Positions 17,145 to 26,073 of a stretch of DNA of 64,000 bases are shown here, piece by piece. The first letter of the stretch is position 1, and every line of letters begins with the position of its first letter. The stretch comes from Parabacteroides distasonis ATCC 8503 (GTDB lineage Bacteria > Bacteroidota > Bacteroidia > Bacteroidales > Tannerellaceae). The DNA is taken from NCBI RefSeq assembly GCF_000012845.1, contig NC_009615.1:3536501-3600500 (forward strand), read 5' to 3'. The notes beneath the pieces are model-generated. The model worked only from the letters and a program-made list of their open reading frames with translations, had not been told where the DNA came from and did not search any database. Position numbers and translations under genes: made by a program.

Positions 17145-17477
17145 ATGGCAGATATAACTTTACAACAAGCCCAGCAAATGGTAGACGCTTGGATCAAGAC
17201 CTATGGGGTCCGTTATTTCAATGAGCTTACCAATATGACCATCCTCACCGAGGAAGTGGGCGAGCTAGCCCGGATCATGGCACGTACCTACGGTGAGCAG
17301 TCTTTCAAGGAAAGTGACAAACACCGGGATTTAGGCGATGAAATGGCAGATGTCTTATGGGTACTGCTTTGCCTCGCCAACCAGACCGGAGTAGATCTTA
17401 CCGCCGCTTTCGAGAAGAATCTCCAAAAGAAAACAGACCGAGATAAAGAACGACATATAAACAATCAAAAACTATAA
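17145..17477 (+). CDS. MazG-like nucleotide pyrophosphohydrolase
   Basis: 110 aa, the length of a single MazG-type all-alpha NTP pyrophosphatase module. The metal-binding pattern is visible: LTEEVGELARI (ExxE) at about 35-44 and RDLGDEMADVLWVLL (ExxD) at about 64-78. These enzymes hydrolyse (d)NTPs to monophosphates plus pyrophosphate and are proposed to clean up non-canonical nucleotides. The specific substrate is unknown. It is tightly packed between dtd and deoC. Confidence 0.9.
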   Translation: MADITLQQAQQMVDAWIKTYGVRYFNELTNMTILTEEVGELARIMARTYGEQSFKESDKHRDLGDEMADVLWVLLCLANQTGVDLTAAFEKNLQKKTDRDKERHINNQKL

Positions 17478-17481
17478 GCAT

Positions 17482-18420
17482 ATGGCACATCATCACGATT
17501 GCGAATGTGGACATGATCATCATCATGAACATGAACACGAATCAAATTCCGTACAGATAGACCGTTATCATGAAGCTTTCAATAAGTTTGAGCCGGCCCT
17601 GCCGGATACCCAGACCACCGAGACTGTAAACGCTCTTTTAGAGAAACATTTCCAAGAAAACTTTACACCGGAAGTATTGAAAACGATTCATGGCTGCATC
17701 GACTTGACCTCATTGACCAGTCTGGATACCAAAGAAAACATCTGGAAGATGGTCGACACGGTAAATGATTTCGAGGGAACTCGTCCGGATGTCCCGAACG
17801 TAGCCGCTATTTGCGTCTATCCCCTATTCGTGGAAACGGTTAAGCAGGCACTTACTGCGCAAGAGGTTAAGATTGCGTCGGTTGCCGGAGGTTTTCCTTC
17901 CTCACAGACATTTACGGAAGTCAAGATCGCCGAAACGGCCATGGCAGTCATGCAAGGAGCCGATGAAATCGACGTTGTCATGAACCTAGGCTATTTCATG
18001 GAAGACAATTTCGAGGAATTGACCGAGGAATTGCAAGAGATCAAGGAGAGCTGTCGCCACGCCCATTTAAAGGTAATCTTAGAGACCGGAGCTTTAGTCA
18101 CAACGGAGAACATCCAAAAAGCATCCATCCTAGCCATGTATTCCGGCGCGGACTTCATCAAGACCTCTACCGGCAAAGGATACCCGGGAGCCACTTTCGA
18201 GGCCGCCTATACCATGTGCAAGGCCATCAAAACCTACCATTCCATCACCGGAAACAAGGTTGGCATCAAGATCTCCGGAGGCGTACGCACGGCGGAAGAC
18301 GCAGTTCGATATTATACGATCGTAAAGGAGATACTAGGCGATGAATGGCTTAACAAAGATTTGTTCCGTATAGGAGCGAGCAGTCTGGTCGGTGATATAG
18401 AAAAACGACTCGGGAAATAG
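17482..18420 (+). CDS. deoC: deoxyribose-phosphate aldolase with His-rich N-terminal extension
   Basis: 312 aa. The TIM-barrel aldolase core shows ASVAGGFPS, the Schiff-base lysine segment ADFIKTSTGKG and the second lysine in VGIKISGGVRT. It cleaves 2-deoxyribose 5-phosphate to acetaldehyde and glyceraldehyde 3-phosphate in deoxynucleoside catabolism. The first 21 residues are unusual: MAHHHDCECGHDHHHEHEHE holds nine His and two Cys, so a divalent-metal-binding tail is likely. The core is longer than the roughly 220-aa E. coli type, as in other Bacteroidetes. It ends the mnmG-to-deoC run. Confidence 0.95.
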   Translation: MAHHHDCECGHDHHHEHEHESNSVQIDRYHEAFNKFEPALPDTQTTETVNALLEKHFQENFTPEVLKTIHGCIDLTSLTSLDTKENIWKMVDTVNDFEGTRPDVPNVAAICVYPLFVETVKQALTAQEVKIASVAGGFPSSQTFTEVKIAETAMAVMQGADEIDVVMNLGYFMEDNFEELTEELQEIKESCRHAHLKVILETGALVTTENIQKASILAMYSGADFIKTSTGKGYPGATFEAAYTMCKAIKTYHSITGNKVGIKISGGVRTAEDAVRYYTIVKEILGDEWLNKDLFRIGASSLVGDIEKRLGK

Positions 18421-18479
18421 TCCATTCTAATAAACCGGGCGCAGATGGCTTAGAATCCTGTGTCCGGTAAGCACTCTCA

Positions 18480-18550
18480 AAGTCAGTTAACTTACCTTGG
18501 CATCGAAGTTAACTGACTTCGTCAAGTAAGTTAACTTCATTGGCTATTGA
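18480..18550. repeat. 22-bp-period palindromic repeats (AGTTAACT family)
   Basis: Three units start at 18485, 18507 and 18529, each opening with the palindrome AGTTAACT and spaced exactly 22 bp. Two alternative hairpins are possible: units 1 and 2 pair through 14-bp arms (18480-18493 with 18506-18519), and units 1 and 3 pair through 11 bp. It sits between the convergent ends of deoC and the prenyl synthase gene, so it may also terminate both. Confidence 0.8.
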
Positions 18551-18611
18551 AGCATACTTACTTTTTTACGAACAAGAGCCATCTCTCTACAACTAATAGA
18601 TAAAGGAATTT

Positions 18612-19586
18612 CTATTTGGAGCGAGTCATGATATAATCGGCCAGCTGGATCAAGGATGTCCGTGCCTCAGACTCTGGCAATCTCAAAAGAACATCGACCG
18701 CCTTATCATGATATTCCTTCATGCGGGCCTCGGCATATTCGATTCCACCGTTCGCCTTGGCGAACTCGATCAAAGAATCGACATTCTCCGCCCCGAAATC
18801 CTTCCGCAAGATCATATCCAGATAACGGGCGGCCTCCTCTTCCCTACCCTGCCGCAAGGCATATAATAATGGAAGCGTAACCTTACCCTCACGAATGTCA
18901 TTTCCCGTCGGCTTACCGATATTCGCCTCCTTGAAATAATCAAAGATATCATCCTTGATCTGGAAGCAATACCCCAGATACTCGCCAAACTCACGGCAAA
19001 GAGCGATCACCTCCGCGGAGGCGCCCGATGAAATGGCTCCGATCTCCGTGCAAGCGGAAAGCAAGGTAGCCGTCTTCTTCTTGATCACTTGCAGATAGCA
19101 ATTCTCGTCTAGGATACTCTCCTCGGCGGTCTCCAATTGCTTGATCTCACCTTCGGACAAGTCCCTGCCCAGATTGGAGATAATCCCGACGATCCGCAAA
19201 TCGCCGGTTTGTATGGAACGGATCAAAGCGGTAGAAAGCACGTAATCGCCTACCAACACGGAAATACGGTTATCGAAGATAGCGTTCAATGAGGGAACGC
19301 CACGACGTTGCTTCGTCTCATCGATCACGTCATCGTGAATCAACGTGGCGGTATGCAAAAGCTCCAGCAAGACAGCGGAATTGATCGTGTTATCCGTAAC
19401 CTGTCCACAGACCTTGGCGGTAAGGAGCACCAATAACGGACGCACATGCTTCCCGGTAGAATTCAGTATAACGTCGATAGCCGATTGTAACCGGGTCGTC
19501 TCGCTGCGTAGAGATGCCTCGAAATCCTTATTGAAACGTTCAAATTCAGCGGAAACCGGTTCTTCTATTTTCCTTCTTTCATCCAT
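18612..19586 (-). CDS. polyprenyl (octaprenyl-type) diphosphate synthase
   Basis: 324 aa from MDERRKIEE. It has the first Asp-rich motif LIHDDVIDETKQRRG, the SVLVGDYVLSTAL helix and the second Asp-rich motif FQIKDDIFDYF. It elongates allylic diphosphates with IPP, probably making the menaquinone side chain; chain length cannot be read with confidence. The start at 19586 is preferred over an upstream in-frame ATG at 19649, because the matching -7 box lies between the two. It is divergent from polA. Confidence 0.93.
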   Translation of the reverse strand: MDERRKIEEPVSAEFERFNKDFEASLRSETTRLQSAIDVILNSTGKHVRPLLVLLTAKVCGQVTDNTINSAVLLELLHTATLIHDDVIDETKQRRGVPSLNAIFDNRISVLVGDYVLSTALIRSIQTGDLRIVGIISNLGRDLSEGEIKQLETAEESILDENCYLQVIKKKTATLLSACTEIGAISSGASAEVIALCREFGEYLGYCFQIKDDIFDYFKEANIGKPTGNDIREGKVTLPLLYALRQGREEEAARYLDMILRKDFGAENVDSLIEFAKANGGIEYAEARMKEYHDKAVDVLLRLPESEARTSLIQLADYIMTRSK

Positions 19587-19605
19587 AATTCCATGCAAAG
19601 ATTCG

Positions 19606-19613
19606 CAAAAGTA
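19606..19613 (-). promoter_or_regulatory. -7 box for the polyprenyl synthase gene
   Basis: TACTTTTG on the minus strand fits TAnnTTTG, 19 bp before the ATG at 19586. It decides against the longer start. Confidence 0.55.
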
Positions 19614-19687
19614 ACAAAAACTATCGAGTAAGCGAGTTTTTTCGTACATTTACCCAGATTTTGTCCCACTAAAACGTGTTAAAAGTA

Positions 19688-22453
19688 ATGAAGTTATTCC
19701 TTATAGATGCGTATGCGTTAATTTATCGCTCCTATTACGCCTTCATCAAGAATCCGCGTATCAACTCCAAGGGTGTGAATACCTCCGCCATTTTCGGTTT
19801 TATCAACAGTCTGGAGGATGTATTAAAACGTGAGAACCCGACTCATATAGCGGTGGCCTTTGACCCGAAGGGACCGACCTTCCGCCATGAGGCCTTCGAG
19901 CAATACAAGGCACAACGGGAAGAGACGCCGGAAGTGATCCGTCAATCCGTCCCTATCATTAAAGAAATCATAGAGGCTTACAATATTCCGATTCTGGAAG
20001 TACCCCGCTACGAGGCGGACGATGTGATCGGCACCGTATCCAAACAGGCGGAGAAGGAAGGCTTCGAGGTGTACATGATGACGCCGGATAAAGATTACGG
20101 CCAATTGGTGTCCGAACATATATTTATGTATCGTCCGAAATTCGGAGGCGATTACGAGATCATGGGCGTGCCTGAGGTCTTAAACAAGTACGGCCTCACG
20201 AGTACGGAGCAAGTGATCGACTTGCTGGGACTGATGGGCGACGCTTCCGATAATATCCCCGGCTGTCCGGGTGTCGGCGAGAAGACCGCTCAAAAACTAC
20301 TGACCGAATTCGGAAGCATCGAGAACCTGTTAGCGAACACTGATAAGTTGAAAGGCGCGCAAAAGAAGAAGGTGGAGGAGAACGCCGAGCAAATCCGTTT
20401 CTCCAAATTCTTGGCGACGATCAAAACGGATGTCCCTATCGAGTTTGATGCCGCCCGTTGCGTTCGTGAAAAGCCAAACGAAGAGCGGCTGACTGAGATT
20501 TACACAGAATTGGAATTTAGAACATTTATTAACAAACTAAGTTCTGAGCCGGTCAAAGCCGCTCCGAAAGGTCCCGTTCAAGGCGATTTGTTCGCGATTT
20601 TTACGCCCGAGAGTACGGAAGAGCCCAAAAAATCGATTCTCACGGACTTAAAGTCCACCCCTCACAACTATTATTTAACTGATACAGAGGAAAAACAAGC
20701 CGATTTAGCCCGCTTTTTATTGGGTCAAGAATTTTTCGCTTTTGACACGGAAACCGACGGCATCGATCCCTTGAAAGCCGGACTGGTCGGAATGTCGTTC
20801 GCCGTGAAAGAAAACGAGGCTTGGTATGTTCCTGTTCCTGCCAACTCAGTAGAGGCGGCGAAAGTAGTGGAACGCTTCTCCCCTGCCCTGCAAAATCCGA
20901 AATCATTAAAGATCGGGCAAAACATCAAATTCGATATTTTGGTACTTCGTAAATACAACGTGAAGGTAGCCGGTCCTCTGTTCGATACGATGATCGCCCA
21001 TTACCTGCTGAACCCGGAATTACGGCACGGAATGGATTACCTAGCGGAGACCTACCTCAAGTACCAGACCGTCCACATCGAGGAACTGATCGGCCCAAAA
21101 GGAAAGAACCAGTTATCGATGCGAAACGTACCCGTGGAACAAATCGCCGAATACGCCGCCGAGGATGCGGACATCACGCTCAAGCTAAAGAATTATTTCG
21201 CGCCTGAGTTAAAGAAGGAAGGACTGGAATCCCTCTTCACCACGATCGAGATGCCATTAATATATGTATTAGTGGAAATGGAGGCTACCGGCGTCACGCT
21301 GGATACAGTAGCGCTTAAGCAATCTTCGGGCGAACTTACCGCCTCCATGAACAAACTGGAGCAAGAGGTTTACGAGCTGGCCGGCACGGAATTCAACATC
21401 AACTCCACGAAACAGGTCGGCGAAATCCTTTTCGACCGCTTGAAGCTGGACGAGAAAGCGAAGAAGACCAAAACAGGCGGTTACAGTACCAGCGAGGATG
21501 TATTGGAGAAACTTCGCAGCAAACATCCCATCATCGGCAAGCTTCTTGAATACCGCGGACTTAAAAAATTATTAAGTACCTATATCGACGCTCTACCCGA
21601 GTTGATCAATCCGCAGACCGGAAAGATACATACCTCTTTCAACCAAGCGGTAACATCTACCGGACGCCTCAGCTCTACCAATCCGAACCTGCAAAACATT
21701 CCGGTACGGGACGATCTTGGCCGCGAGATCCGTAAGGCGTTTATCCCGGATAATGCGGATTGCCTCTTCTTCTCCGCCGACTACTCCCAAATCGAGCTTC
21801 GTATCATGGCCCACCTGAGTGGTGACCCGCATATGATCGAGGCTTTCCAAAGCGGAGCGGATATTCACGCCGCTACCGCCGCCAAGATCTACGGAATCCC
21901 GGTAGAAAAAGTAACCAGCGATATGCGCCGGAAGGCGAAAACCGCCAACTTCGGTATCATTTACGGCATCTCCGTCTTCGGGCTCGCCGAGCGTCTGGGC
22001 ATCCCTCGTTCTGAGTCCAAGGAACTGATAGACGGTTATTTCAGCACCTACCCCCGCATCAAGGAATACATGGAGGAGAGCATCAAAGTAGCCAAGGAAA
22101 AAGGATACGTAGAGACCATTTTCAAGCGCAAGCGTTTCCTTTCGGATATCAACTCACACAACGCCGTCGTACGCGGCTATGCCGAGCGAAACGCAATCAA
22201 TGCCCCTATCCAAGGGAGCGCCGCCGATATCATCAAACTAGCGATGGTACGCATTTACGAACGCTTTGAGGAAGAGGGATTGAAAAGCAAGATGATCCTC
22301 CAAGTACACGATGAGTTAAACTTCAATGTCTACAAAGAGGAGGCCGAGGAGGTAAAGAAAATCGTGCTGGAGGAAATGGAAAACGTCATGAAACTACAAG
22401 TCCCCTTGATCGCCGATTGCGGCGAGGGAGAAAACTGGTTGGAGGCGCATTAA
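19688..22453 (+). CDS. polA: DNA polymerase I
   Basis: 921 aa from MKLFLIDAYALIYRSYYAF; a GTG at 19676 would add four residues. Three intact domains are seen: 5' nuclease (residues 1-290, with ADDVIGT and GDASDNIPG), 3'-5' exonuclease (FAFDTETDG at about 350, so proofreading Asp/Glu are kept), and the family A polymerase with DYSQIELRIMAH (motif A, about 697), KTANFGIIYG (O helix) and QVHDELNF (motif C, about 872). It serves Okazaki fragment maturation and repair synthesis. A near-match -7 box (TACATTTA, 19644) lies upstream. Confidence 0.97.
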   Translation: MKLFLIDAYALIYRSYYAFIKNPRINSKGVNTSAIFGFINSLEDVLKRENPTHIAVAFDPKGPTFRHEAFEQYKAQREETPEVIRQSVPIIKEIIEAYNIPILEVPRYEADDVIGTVSKQAEKEGFEVYMMTPDKDYGQLVSEHIFMYRPKFGGDYEIMGVPEVLNKYGLTSTEQVIDLLGLMGDASDNIPGCPGVGEKTAQKLLTEFGSIENLLANTDKLKGAQKKKVEENAEQIRFSKFLATIKTDVPIEFDAARCVREKPNEERLTEIYTELEFRTFINKLSSEPVKAAPKGPVQGDLFAIFTPESTEEPKKSILTDLKSTPHNYYLTDTEEKQADLARFLLGQEFFAFDTETDGIDPLKAGLVGMSFAVKENEAWYVPVPANSVEAAKVVERFSPALQNPKSLKIGQNIKFDILVLRKYNVKVAGPLFDTMIAHYLLNPELRHGMDYLAETYLKYQTVHIEELIGPKGKNQLSMRNVPVEQIAEYAAEDADITLKLKNYFAPELKKEGLESLFTTIEMPLIYVLVEMEATGVTLDTVALKQSSGELTASMNKLEQEVYELAGTEFNINSTKQVGEILFDRLKLDEKAKKTKTGGYSTSEDVLEKLRSKHPIIGKLLEYRGLKKLLSTYIDALPELINPQTGKIHTSFNQAVTSTGRLSSTNPNLQNIPVRDDLGREIRKAFIPDNADCLFFSADYSQIELRIMAHLSGDPHMIEAFQSGADIHAATAAKIYGIPVEKVTSDMRRKAKTANFGIIYGISVFGLAERLGIPRSESKELIDGYFSTYPRIKEYMEESIKVAKEKGYVETIFKRKRFLSDINSHNAVVRGYAERNAINAPIQGSAADIIKLAMVRIYERFEEEGLKSKMILQVHDELNFNVYKEEAEEVKKIVLEEMENVMKLQVPLIADCGEGENWLEAH

Positions 22454-22483
22454 AATAATGCCGGAATTCCCCTTAAAAAAACA

Positions 22484-22549
22484 TGTACGTGTTTTCCTGA
22501 AAACACGTACGACTTTTTCTTGAAAGACGTACATGTTTTTTTAAGACCC
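22484..22549. repeat. 22-bp-period palindromic repeats (CGTACGTGTTTT family), copy after polA
   Basis: Units start at 22484, 22506 and 22528 and share the core (C/T)GTACGTG-TTTT with a purine-rich tail ending AAACA or AAAGA. GTACGTGTTTT at 22485-22495 pairs with AAAACACGTAC at 22500-22510 over a 4-nt loop. An alternative 16-bp pairing joins 22475-22490 with 22527-22542. The same unit and period recur at 59813-59900. It probably serves as the polA terminator as well. Confidence 0.85.
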
Positions 22550-22610
22550 TAACAGCCCATCACGAAACGCAAAACTTTCCCCTAAAAACATTCCGAAAAG
22601 CAAATAATAA

Positions 22611-22632
22611 TGTATACTATACACTATATTTG
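22611..22632 (+). promoter_or_regulatory. promoter with palindromic operator for the MFS transporter
   Basis: TATATTTG at 22625-22632 fits TAnnTTTG. Just upstream, TGTATA-C-TATACA (22611-22623) is a perfect dyad occupying the spacer of the promoter, where a repressor would block initiation. Confidence 0.6.
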
Positions 22633-22663
22633 CGCTCGAAAAGATTGTTGAGCATTTTAGGTT

Positions 22664-23812
22664 ATGAAAAAAAGTTTGATCGCTTTAGCTTTCGGTACCC
22701 TTGGGCTGGGGATTGCCGAGTTCGTAATGATGGGTATCCTACCCGACATCGCGAAAGATTTACACATCAGCATTGCTACAGCCGGGCATCTGATCTCAGC
22801 TTATGCACTAGGGGTTTGCGTAGGCGCTCCCATGTTGATTATCGCCCGTAGATATCCATTAAAACACATTTTGCTTGTTTTAGTAGGGATTATGATGATC
22901 GGTAATTTATGCGCCGCATTAGCGTCTAATTACTGGGTATTGATGATAGCCCGCTTCATCTCTGGATTGCCTCACGGAGCTTACTTCGGTGTTGGCTCCA
23001 TCGTAGCCGAAAAGCTTGCTGATAAAGGAAGAGGCTCCGAGGCTGTCTCTATCATGATAGCGGGGATGACGATCGCCAACCTATTCGGTGTCCCGTTGGG
23101 GACGGCCCTCAGCACCATGCTCTCGTGGCGTCTGACTTTCTTACTGGTTGGTTGCTGGGGCATAGCCATCTTATATTACATCTGGAGATGGGTACCTATG
23201 GTAGAGAACCTTCCGGATACTGGCTTTAAAGGACAATTTCGTTTTCTTAAGACTCAAGCGCCATGGTTAATCCTAGGGGCGACAATGCTAGGTAACGGAG
23301 GTGTATTTTGCTGGTATAGCTATATCAGCCCGCTATTGACACAAGTATCCGGCTTCTCGGCCGAAAGCCTTACTGTTTTAATGGTATTGGCAGGTTTCGG
23401 TATGGTAGCGGGCAACTTGATCAGTGGCCGCCTATCCGATAAATATATGCCCGGACGGGTAGCGGCCATAGCGCAAGGCATGATTTGCGTAGCCCTACTG
23501 CTCGTCTTCTTCTTGGCACAAATATCTTGGTTAAATGTCTTGCTGATGTGTCTGTGTACGGCGGGATTATTCGCCGTCTCAAGCCCTCAACAAGTATTAT
23601 TGATCCGTTACTCCAAAGGTGGAGAGATGCTGGGAGCCGCCAGCGTACAAGTTGCGTTCAATTTAGGAAATGCTATCGGAGCTTATTGTGGTGGGTTACC
23701 ATTGGAGGTCGGCCTTGGTTATAAATATCCGGCCTTGATAGGTTCCGGATTCGCTTTTATCGGATTCTTGTTATTGACTTTCTTTTACCGGAAATATGAG
23801 AGAACAACCTAA
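22664..23812 (+). CDS. MFS exporter (arabinose-efflux / DHA1 type)
   Basis: 382 aa with about twelve hydrophobic segments. It begins LIALAFGTLGLGIAEFVMMGILPDIAKDL, the N-terminal signature of AraJ-like DHA1 exporters. SAYALGVCVGAPMLIIARRYP and ARFISGLPHGAYFGVGSIVAEKL follow, the latter being motif C-like for drug/H+ antiport. Family members export sugars, nucleosides or drugs by proton antiport; the substrate here is unknown. A dyad in the promoter suggests repression, but no regulator gene is adjacent. It is the last gene before the mobile element. Confidence 0.88.
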   Translation: MKKSLIALAFGTLGLGIAEFVMMGILPDIAKDLHISIATAGHLISAYALGVCVGAPMLIIARRYPLKHILLVLVGIMMIGNLCAALASNYWVLMIARFISGLPHGAYFGVGSIVAEKLADKGRGSEAVSIMIAGMTIANLFGVPLGTALSTMLSWRLTFLLVGCWGIAILYYIWRWVPMVENLPDTGFKGQFRFLKTQAPWLILGATMLGNGGVFCWYSYISPLLTQVSGFSAESLTVLMVLAGFGMVAGNLISGRLSDKYMPGRVAAIAQGMICVALLLVFFLAQISWLNVLLMCLCTAGLFAVSSPQQVLLIRYSKGGEMLGAASVQVAFNLGNAIGAYCGGLPLEVGLGYKYPALIGSGFAFIGFLLLTFFYRKYERTT

Positions 23813-23840
23813 GTAAAAAATAACATTAGTAAAGAAGCCT

Positions 23841-23915
23841 ATGAACAAACTCGTTAAAACATTATTAAACAAACAATCGATGAGGCAACCGGTTAAGCAT
23901 GAAGAGAAAGCCTAA
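23841..23915 (+). CDS. possible 24-residue peptide (unrecognised)
   Basis: An ATG opens MNKLVKTLLNK and ends in HEEKA-stop, giving a short basic peptide 28 bp after the MFS gene. The AGTAAAGAAG just upstream could be a weak ribosome binding site. No family is recognised and it may be chance. The rest of 23813-24018 holds the original ychF promoter and leader. Confidence 0.25.
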   Translation: MNKLVKTLLNKQSMRQPVKHEEKA

Positions 23916-23944
23916 GAAAATAACCGTATCAGCCTAAAATTGAT

Positions 23945-23982
23945 TATCTTTGCGAACTCAAAACAAGTCGCTTGGAGCGACT
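23945..23982 (+). promoter_or_regulatory. stranded original ychF promoter and leader hairpin
   Basis: TATCTTTG (23945-23952) fits TAnnTTTG. It is followed by a 7-bp hairpin (AGTCGCT / AGCGACT, 23966-23982) and, 67 bp after the box, by a copy of the first 16 bases of ychF. In an uninterrupted chromosome this would drive ychF; the mobile element now separates them by 16 kb, and the transcript would reach only a 10-codon remnant (MALQCVVKAG, 24019-24051). Confidence 0.6.
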
Positions 23983-24017
23983 ATATAACAGATTGATAAT
24001 AAAAAATACGATAATAA

Positions 24018-24034
24018 TATGGCATTACAATGTG
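24018..24034. repeat. attL (left 17-bp duplication)
   Basis: TATGGCATTACAATGTG is identical to 40192-40208, the ychF start. Upstream bases 24011-24017 also match except one, so the crossover lies in or near the first codons of ychF. Confidence 0.8.
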
Positions 24035-24173
24035 TTGTAAAAGCAGGGTAGAAGCATGAGAAACAAAAGCAAAAAAATGATAAATAAAAACATATAAATC
24101 AATAGATTAAGAACTCAAAGACGTTTATTCTATTACTCTTCCTTATCGTTATTTATGTTATTTTTAGCCTTAA

Positions 24174-24222
24174 TTTGTTACTCATTTGTTACCTGTTCTG
24201 TATTTTTGTAGCGGGTAACAAA
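24174..24222 (+). promoter_or_regulatory. integrase promoter overlapped by arm-type sites
   Basis: TTTGTTAC occurs at 24174 and 24185 (11-bp period). The longer TTTGTTACC (24185-24193) has a perfect inverted copy GGTAACAAA at 24214-24222, flanking the -7 box TATTTTTG at 24201-24208. The same pair with the same 11-bp period lies inside the right end, so these are best read as integrase arm-binding sites that also autoregulate the integrase gene. Confidence 0.7.
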
Positions 24223-24234
24223 AGACTGATAACA

Positions 24235-25398
24235 ATGAGCAAGAAGAAAACTGAACTTTCCACAAAAGAAAAACAGCCAGTTAAAATCAGATACAAGAAA
24301 CTAGCGAATGGCAATCTTTCTATCTATTTGGATATCTACCAGAACGGAAAACGAAACTATAAGTTTCTTAAACTATATCTAGTCCCAGAAACAAATGAGA
24401 AGGCTAAAGCTATTAACAGAAAGAATATGGACTTAGCAGAAGCGATTAAGGCTCAAATGATCATTCAACTAAACACAACCATTCACGGGCTAAGCAATCA
24501 AAAAGAAAGCTCCAAAATATTACTACGTGACTATATCCGAAGCTTTGCAGAAACCAAAGGAAAATCCACCCAACAGAATCTCAACTCCCTTGTATATCAT
24601 CTAGAGCGAAGTAAAGGAACTGATATACAAATAGGAAAAGTAGATAAATATTACATCATGGACTTTATTGAGTATTTAGAAGATGCTCAAATAGAACACA
24701 CCCAAAGAAACAAAGGAAGAAAGCTAAGCAAGAATAGTCAAGCCATGTACTTTAAATGTCTCAAAATGGTTTTGGATGAGGCTGTAAGTGATGACATAAT
24801 ACCATTGAACCCTATTTTATCTATAAAAAAGAAATACCGTCCATCGGCAGAAAAAGCCCCAAAACGGGAATTTCTCACAGAAGATGAATTAAGGAGATTC
24901 GCAGGAACTGACCATCCAAATGAATTATTAAAACGAGCTTTCATGATCGGCTGTCTAACAGGCTTAAGGCATTGTGACATTAAACAAATGAAATGGAGTA
25001 ATATAGGAGTTGTTAAAAATGGCATAGAATGCATTTCTTTAGTCCAAGAAAAGACAAATGATCCAGTAGATATACCTCTTAACGAAAATATTAGGAAATG
25101 GCTACCAGAGCAAGGAAATGCCTCAATGGAAGATCTAGTATTTTCTGGATTAATAACTTTAGGTAGAAGTAATGAGATATTGCCTAAATGGGCTGAAAAA
25201 GCTGGAATAAACAAACATCTTACATTCCATTGTTCACGCCATACATTTGCCGTTCTTGCTATTGCAAAGAAAGTAGATATTTATACTGTATCTAAACTAC
25301 TAGGACACCAAAGTATAACAGTTACAGAAATTTACACAGAAGTTCTTGATAATTCAAAAAAAGAAGCAATGGAAGCAATAGGTAAAATCAATGTATAA
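24235..25398 (+). CDS. tyrosine recombinase / site-specific integrase
   Basis: 387 aa from MSKKKTELS. An earlier in-frame start at 24175 lies upstream of the -7 box and is rejected. It has an N-terminal Arm/SAM-like core-binding domain (residues 20-200) and a C-terminal catalytic domain with Arg245 (LTGLRHCDIK), His332 and Arg335 (HCSRHTF), His358 (LLGHQS) and the nucleophile Tyr367 (TEIYTEV). This is the RHRHY set of the Bacteroidetes integrases of ICEs, IMEs and phages. The gene reads inward from attL and presumably catalyses insertion into ychF. Confidence 0.93.
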   Translation: MSKKKTELSTKEKQPVKIRYKKLANGNLSIYLDIYQNGKRNYKFLKLYLVPETNEKAKAINRKNMDLAEAIKAQMIIQLNTTIHGLSNQKESSKILLRDYIRSFAETKGKSTQQNLNSLVYHLERSKGTDIQIGKVDKYYIMDFIEYLEDAQIEHTQRNKGRKLSKNSQAMYFKCLKMVLDEAVSDDIIPLNPILSIKKKYRPSAEKAPKREFLTEDELRRFAGTDHPNELLKRAFMIGCLTGLRHCDIKQMKWSNIGVVKNGIECISLVQEKTNDPVDIPLNENIRKWLPEQGNASMEDLVFSGLITLGRSNEILPKWAEKAGINKHLTFHCSRHTFAVLAIAKKVDIYTVSKLLGHQSITVTEIYTEVLDNSKKEAMEAIGKINV

Positions 25399-25506
25399 TT
25401 TACATCTATAAATCTTATAATATCCAAACACCATAAACAAGGGGAAAAGGACTCTCGCCGCCGTCCACAGGCACAGGGCCTCCCCCGACAATTGACCCCC
25501 AGTTAT

Positions 25507-26073
25507 CTACCACGCTCCATATTCTATACGTGCCGTACCCTTTTGGGGATCTATACGCATTGTGAAGAAAGTTCCATCTTCTGAAATCTCATTAAAGTAA
25601 AAACTACCGTCCTCCGACACGCTCCAATGAGCCGGGGGATTCGTCTTTATCCACCAGTAGAATCTCTCCGTTTCACGACCCGGTTCAAACTTAATATCTA
25701 TCCGATCCATATAGTCCAAAGTGAACGACTTTTTTCCATAGGTGCGATCTATAACCTCGTACGCTGGCAATCCTACACCCACCTTGTATGAGATCTCCAT
25801 CCGGTTCCCATACGGCTTATTGACGATATCTGATACAAACGAGCAAACATATAGTAAGCTAATAAGAGAGATAGGAGATAACAGCACATAAGAACACCTT
25901 CTCCAACTCGCCCGCCGCCATTTCCGCTCAATCCACACATACAAAGGCGGACAACATCCCCATGAGACCCAAGTAGCCAACCAAAGGCAAAAAGACTTAA
26001 ATGTCCATCGCTCCGGCCTTGCCCAAAATAGAAGGATTATGAAGGCCAGTAACCCACCACCCAAAACTATCAC
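25507..26073 (-). CDS. uncharacterised membrane protein (RPERWTFKSF family), possibly frameshifted start
   Basis: 188 aa with hydrophobic segments at the N-terminus and about 60-85, around the stretch RPERWTFKSFCLWLATWVSW. A soluble tail of about 100 residues follows (DYMDRIDIKFEPG, NPPAHWSVSEDGSFYFNEIS). No family is recognised. A decayed paralogue lies at 28502-29191. The listed start is GTG. An ATG at 26095 would give the better N-terminus (MIF...), but it is out of frame because of a run of eight T (26084-26091 on the minus strand); seven T would restore it. So the gene may be phase-variable, or simply start at GTG. Confidence 0.55.
   Translation of the reverse strand: MIVLGGGLLAFIILLFWARPERWTFKSFCLWLATWVSWGCCPPLYVWIERKWRRASWRRCSYVLLSPISLISLLYVCSFVSDIVNKPYGNRMEISYKVGVGLPAYEVIDRTYGKKSFTLDYMDRIDIKFEPGRETERFYWWIKTNPPAHWSVSEDGSFYFNEISEDGTFFTMRIDPQKGTARIEYGAW

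Noticed and set aside
25440..25500. GC-rich patch as a coding remnant
   Set aside because: No frame gives a convincing protein; it resembles the patch near 29450 only loosely.
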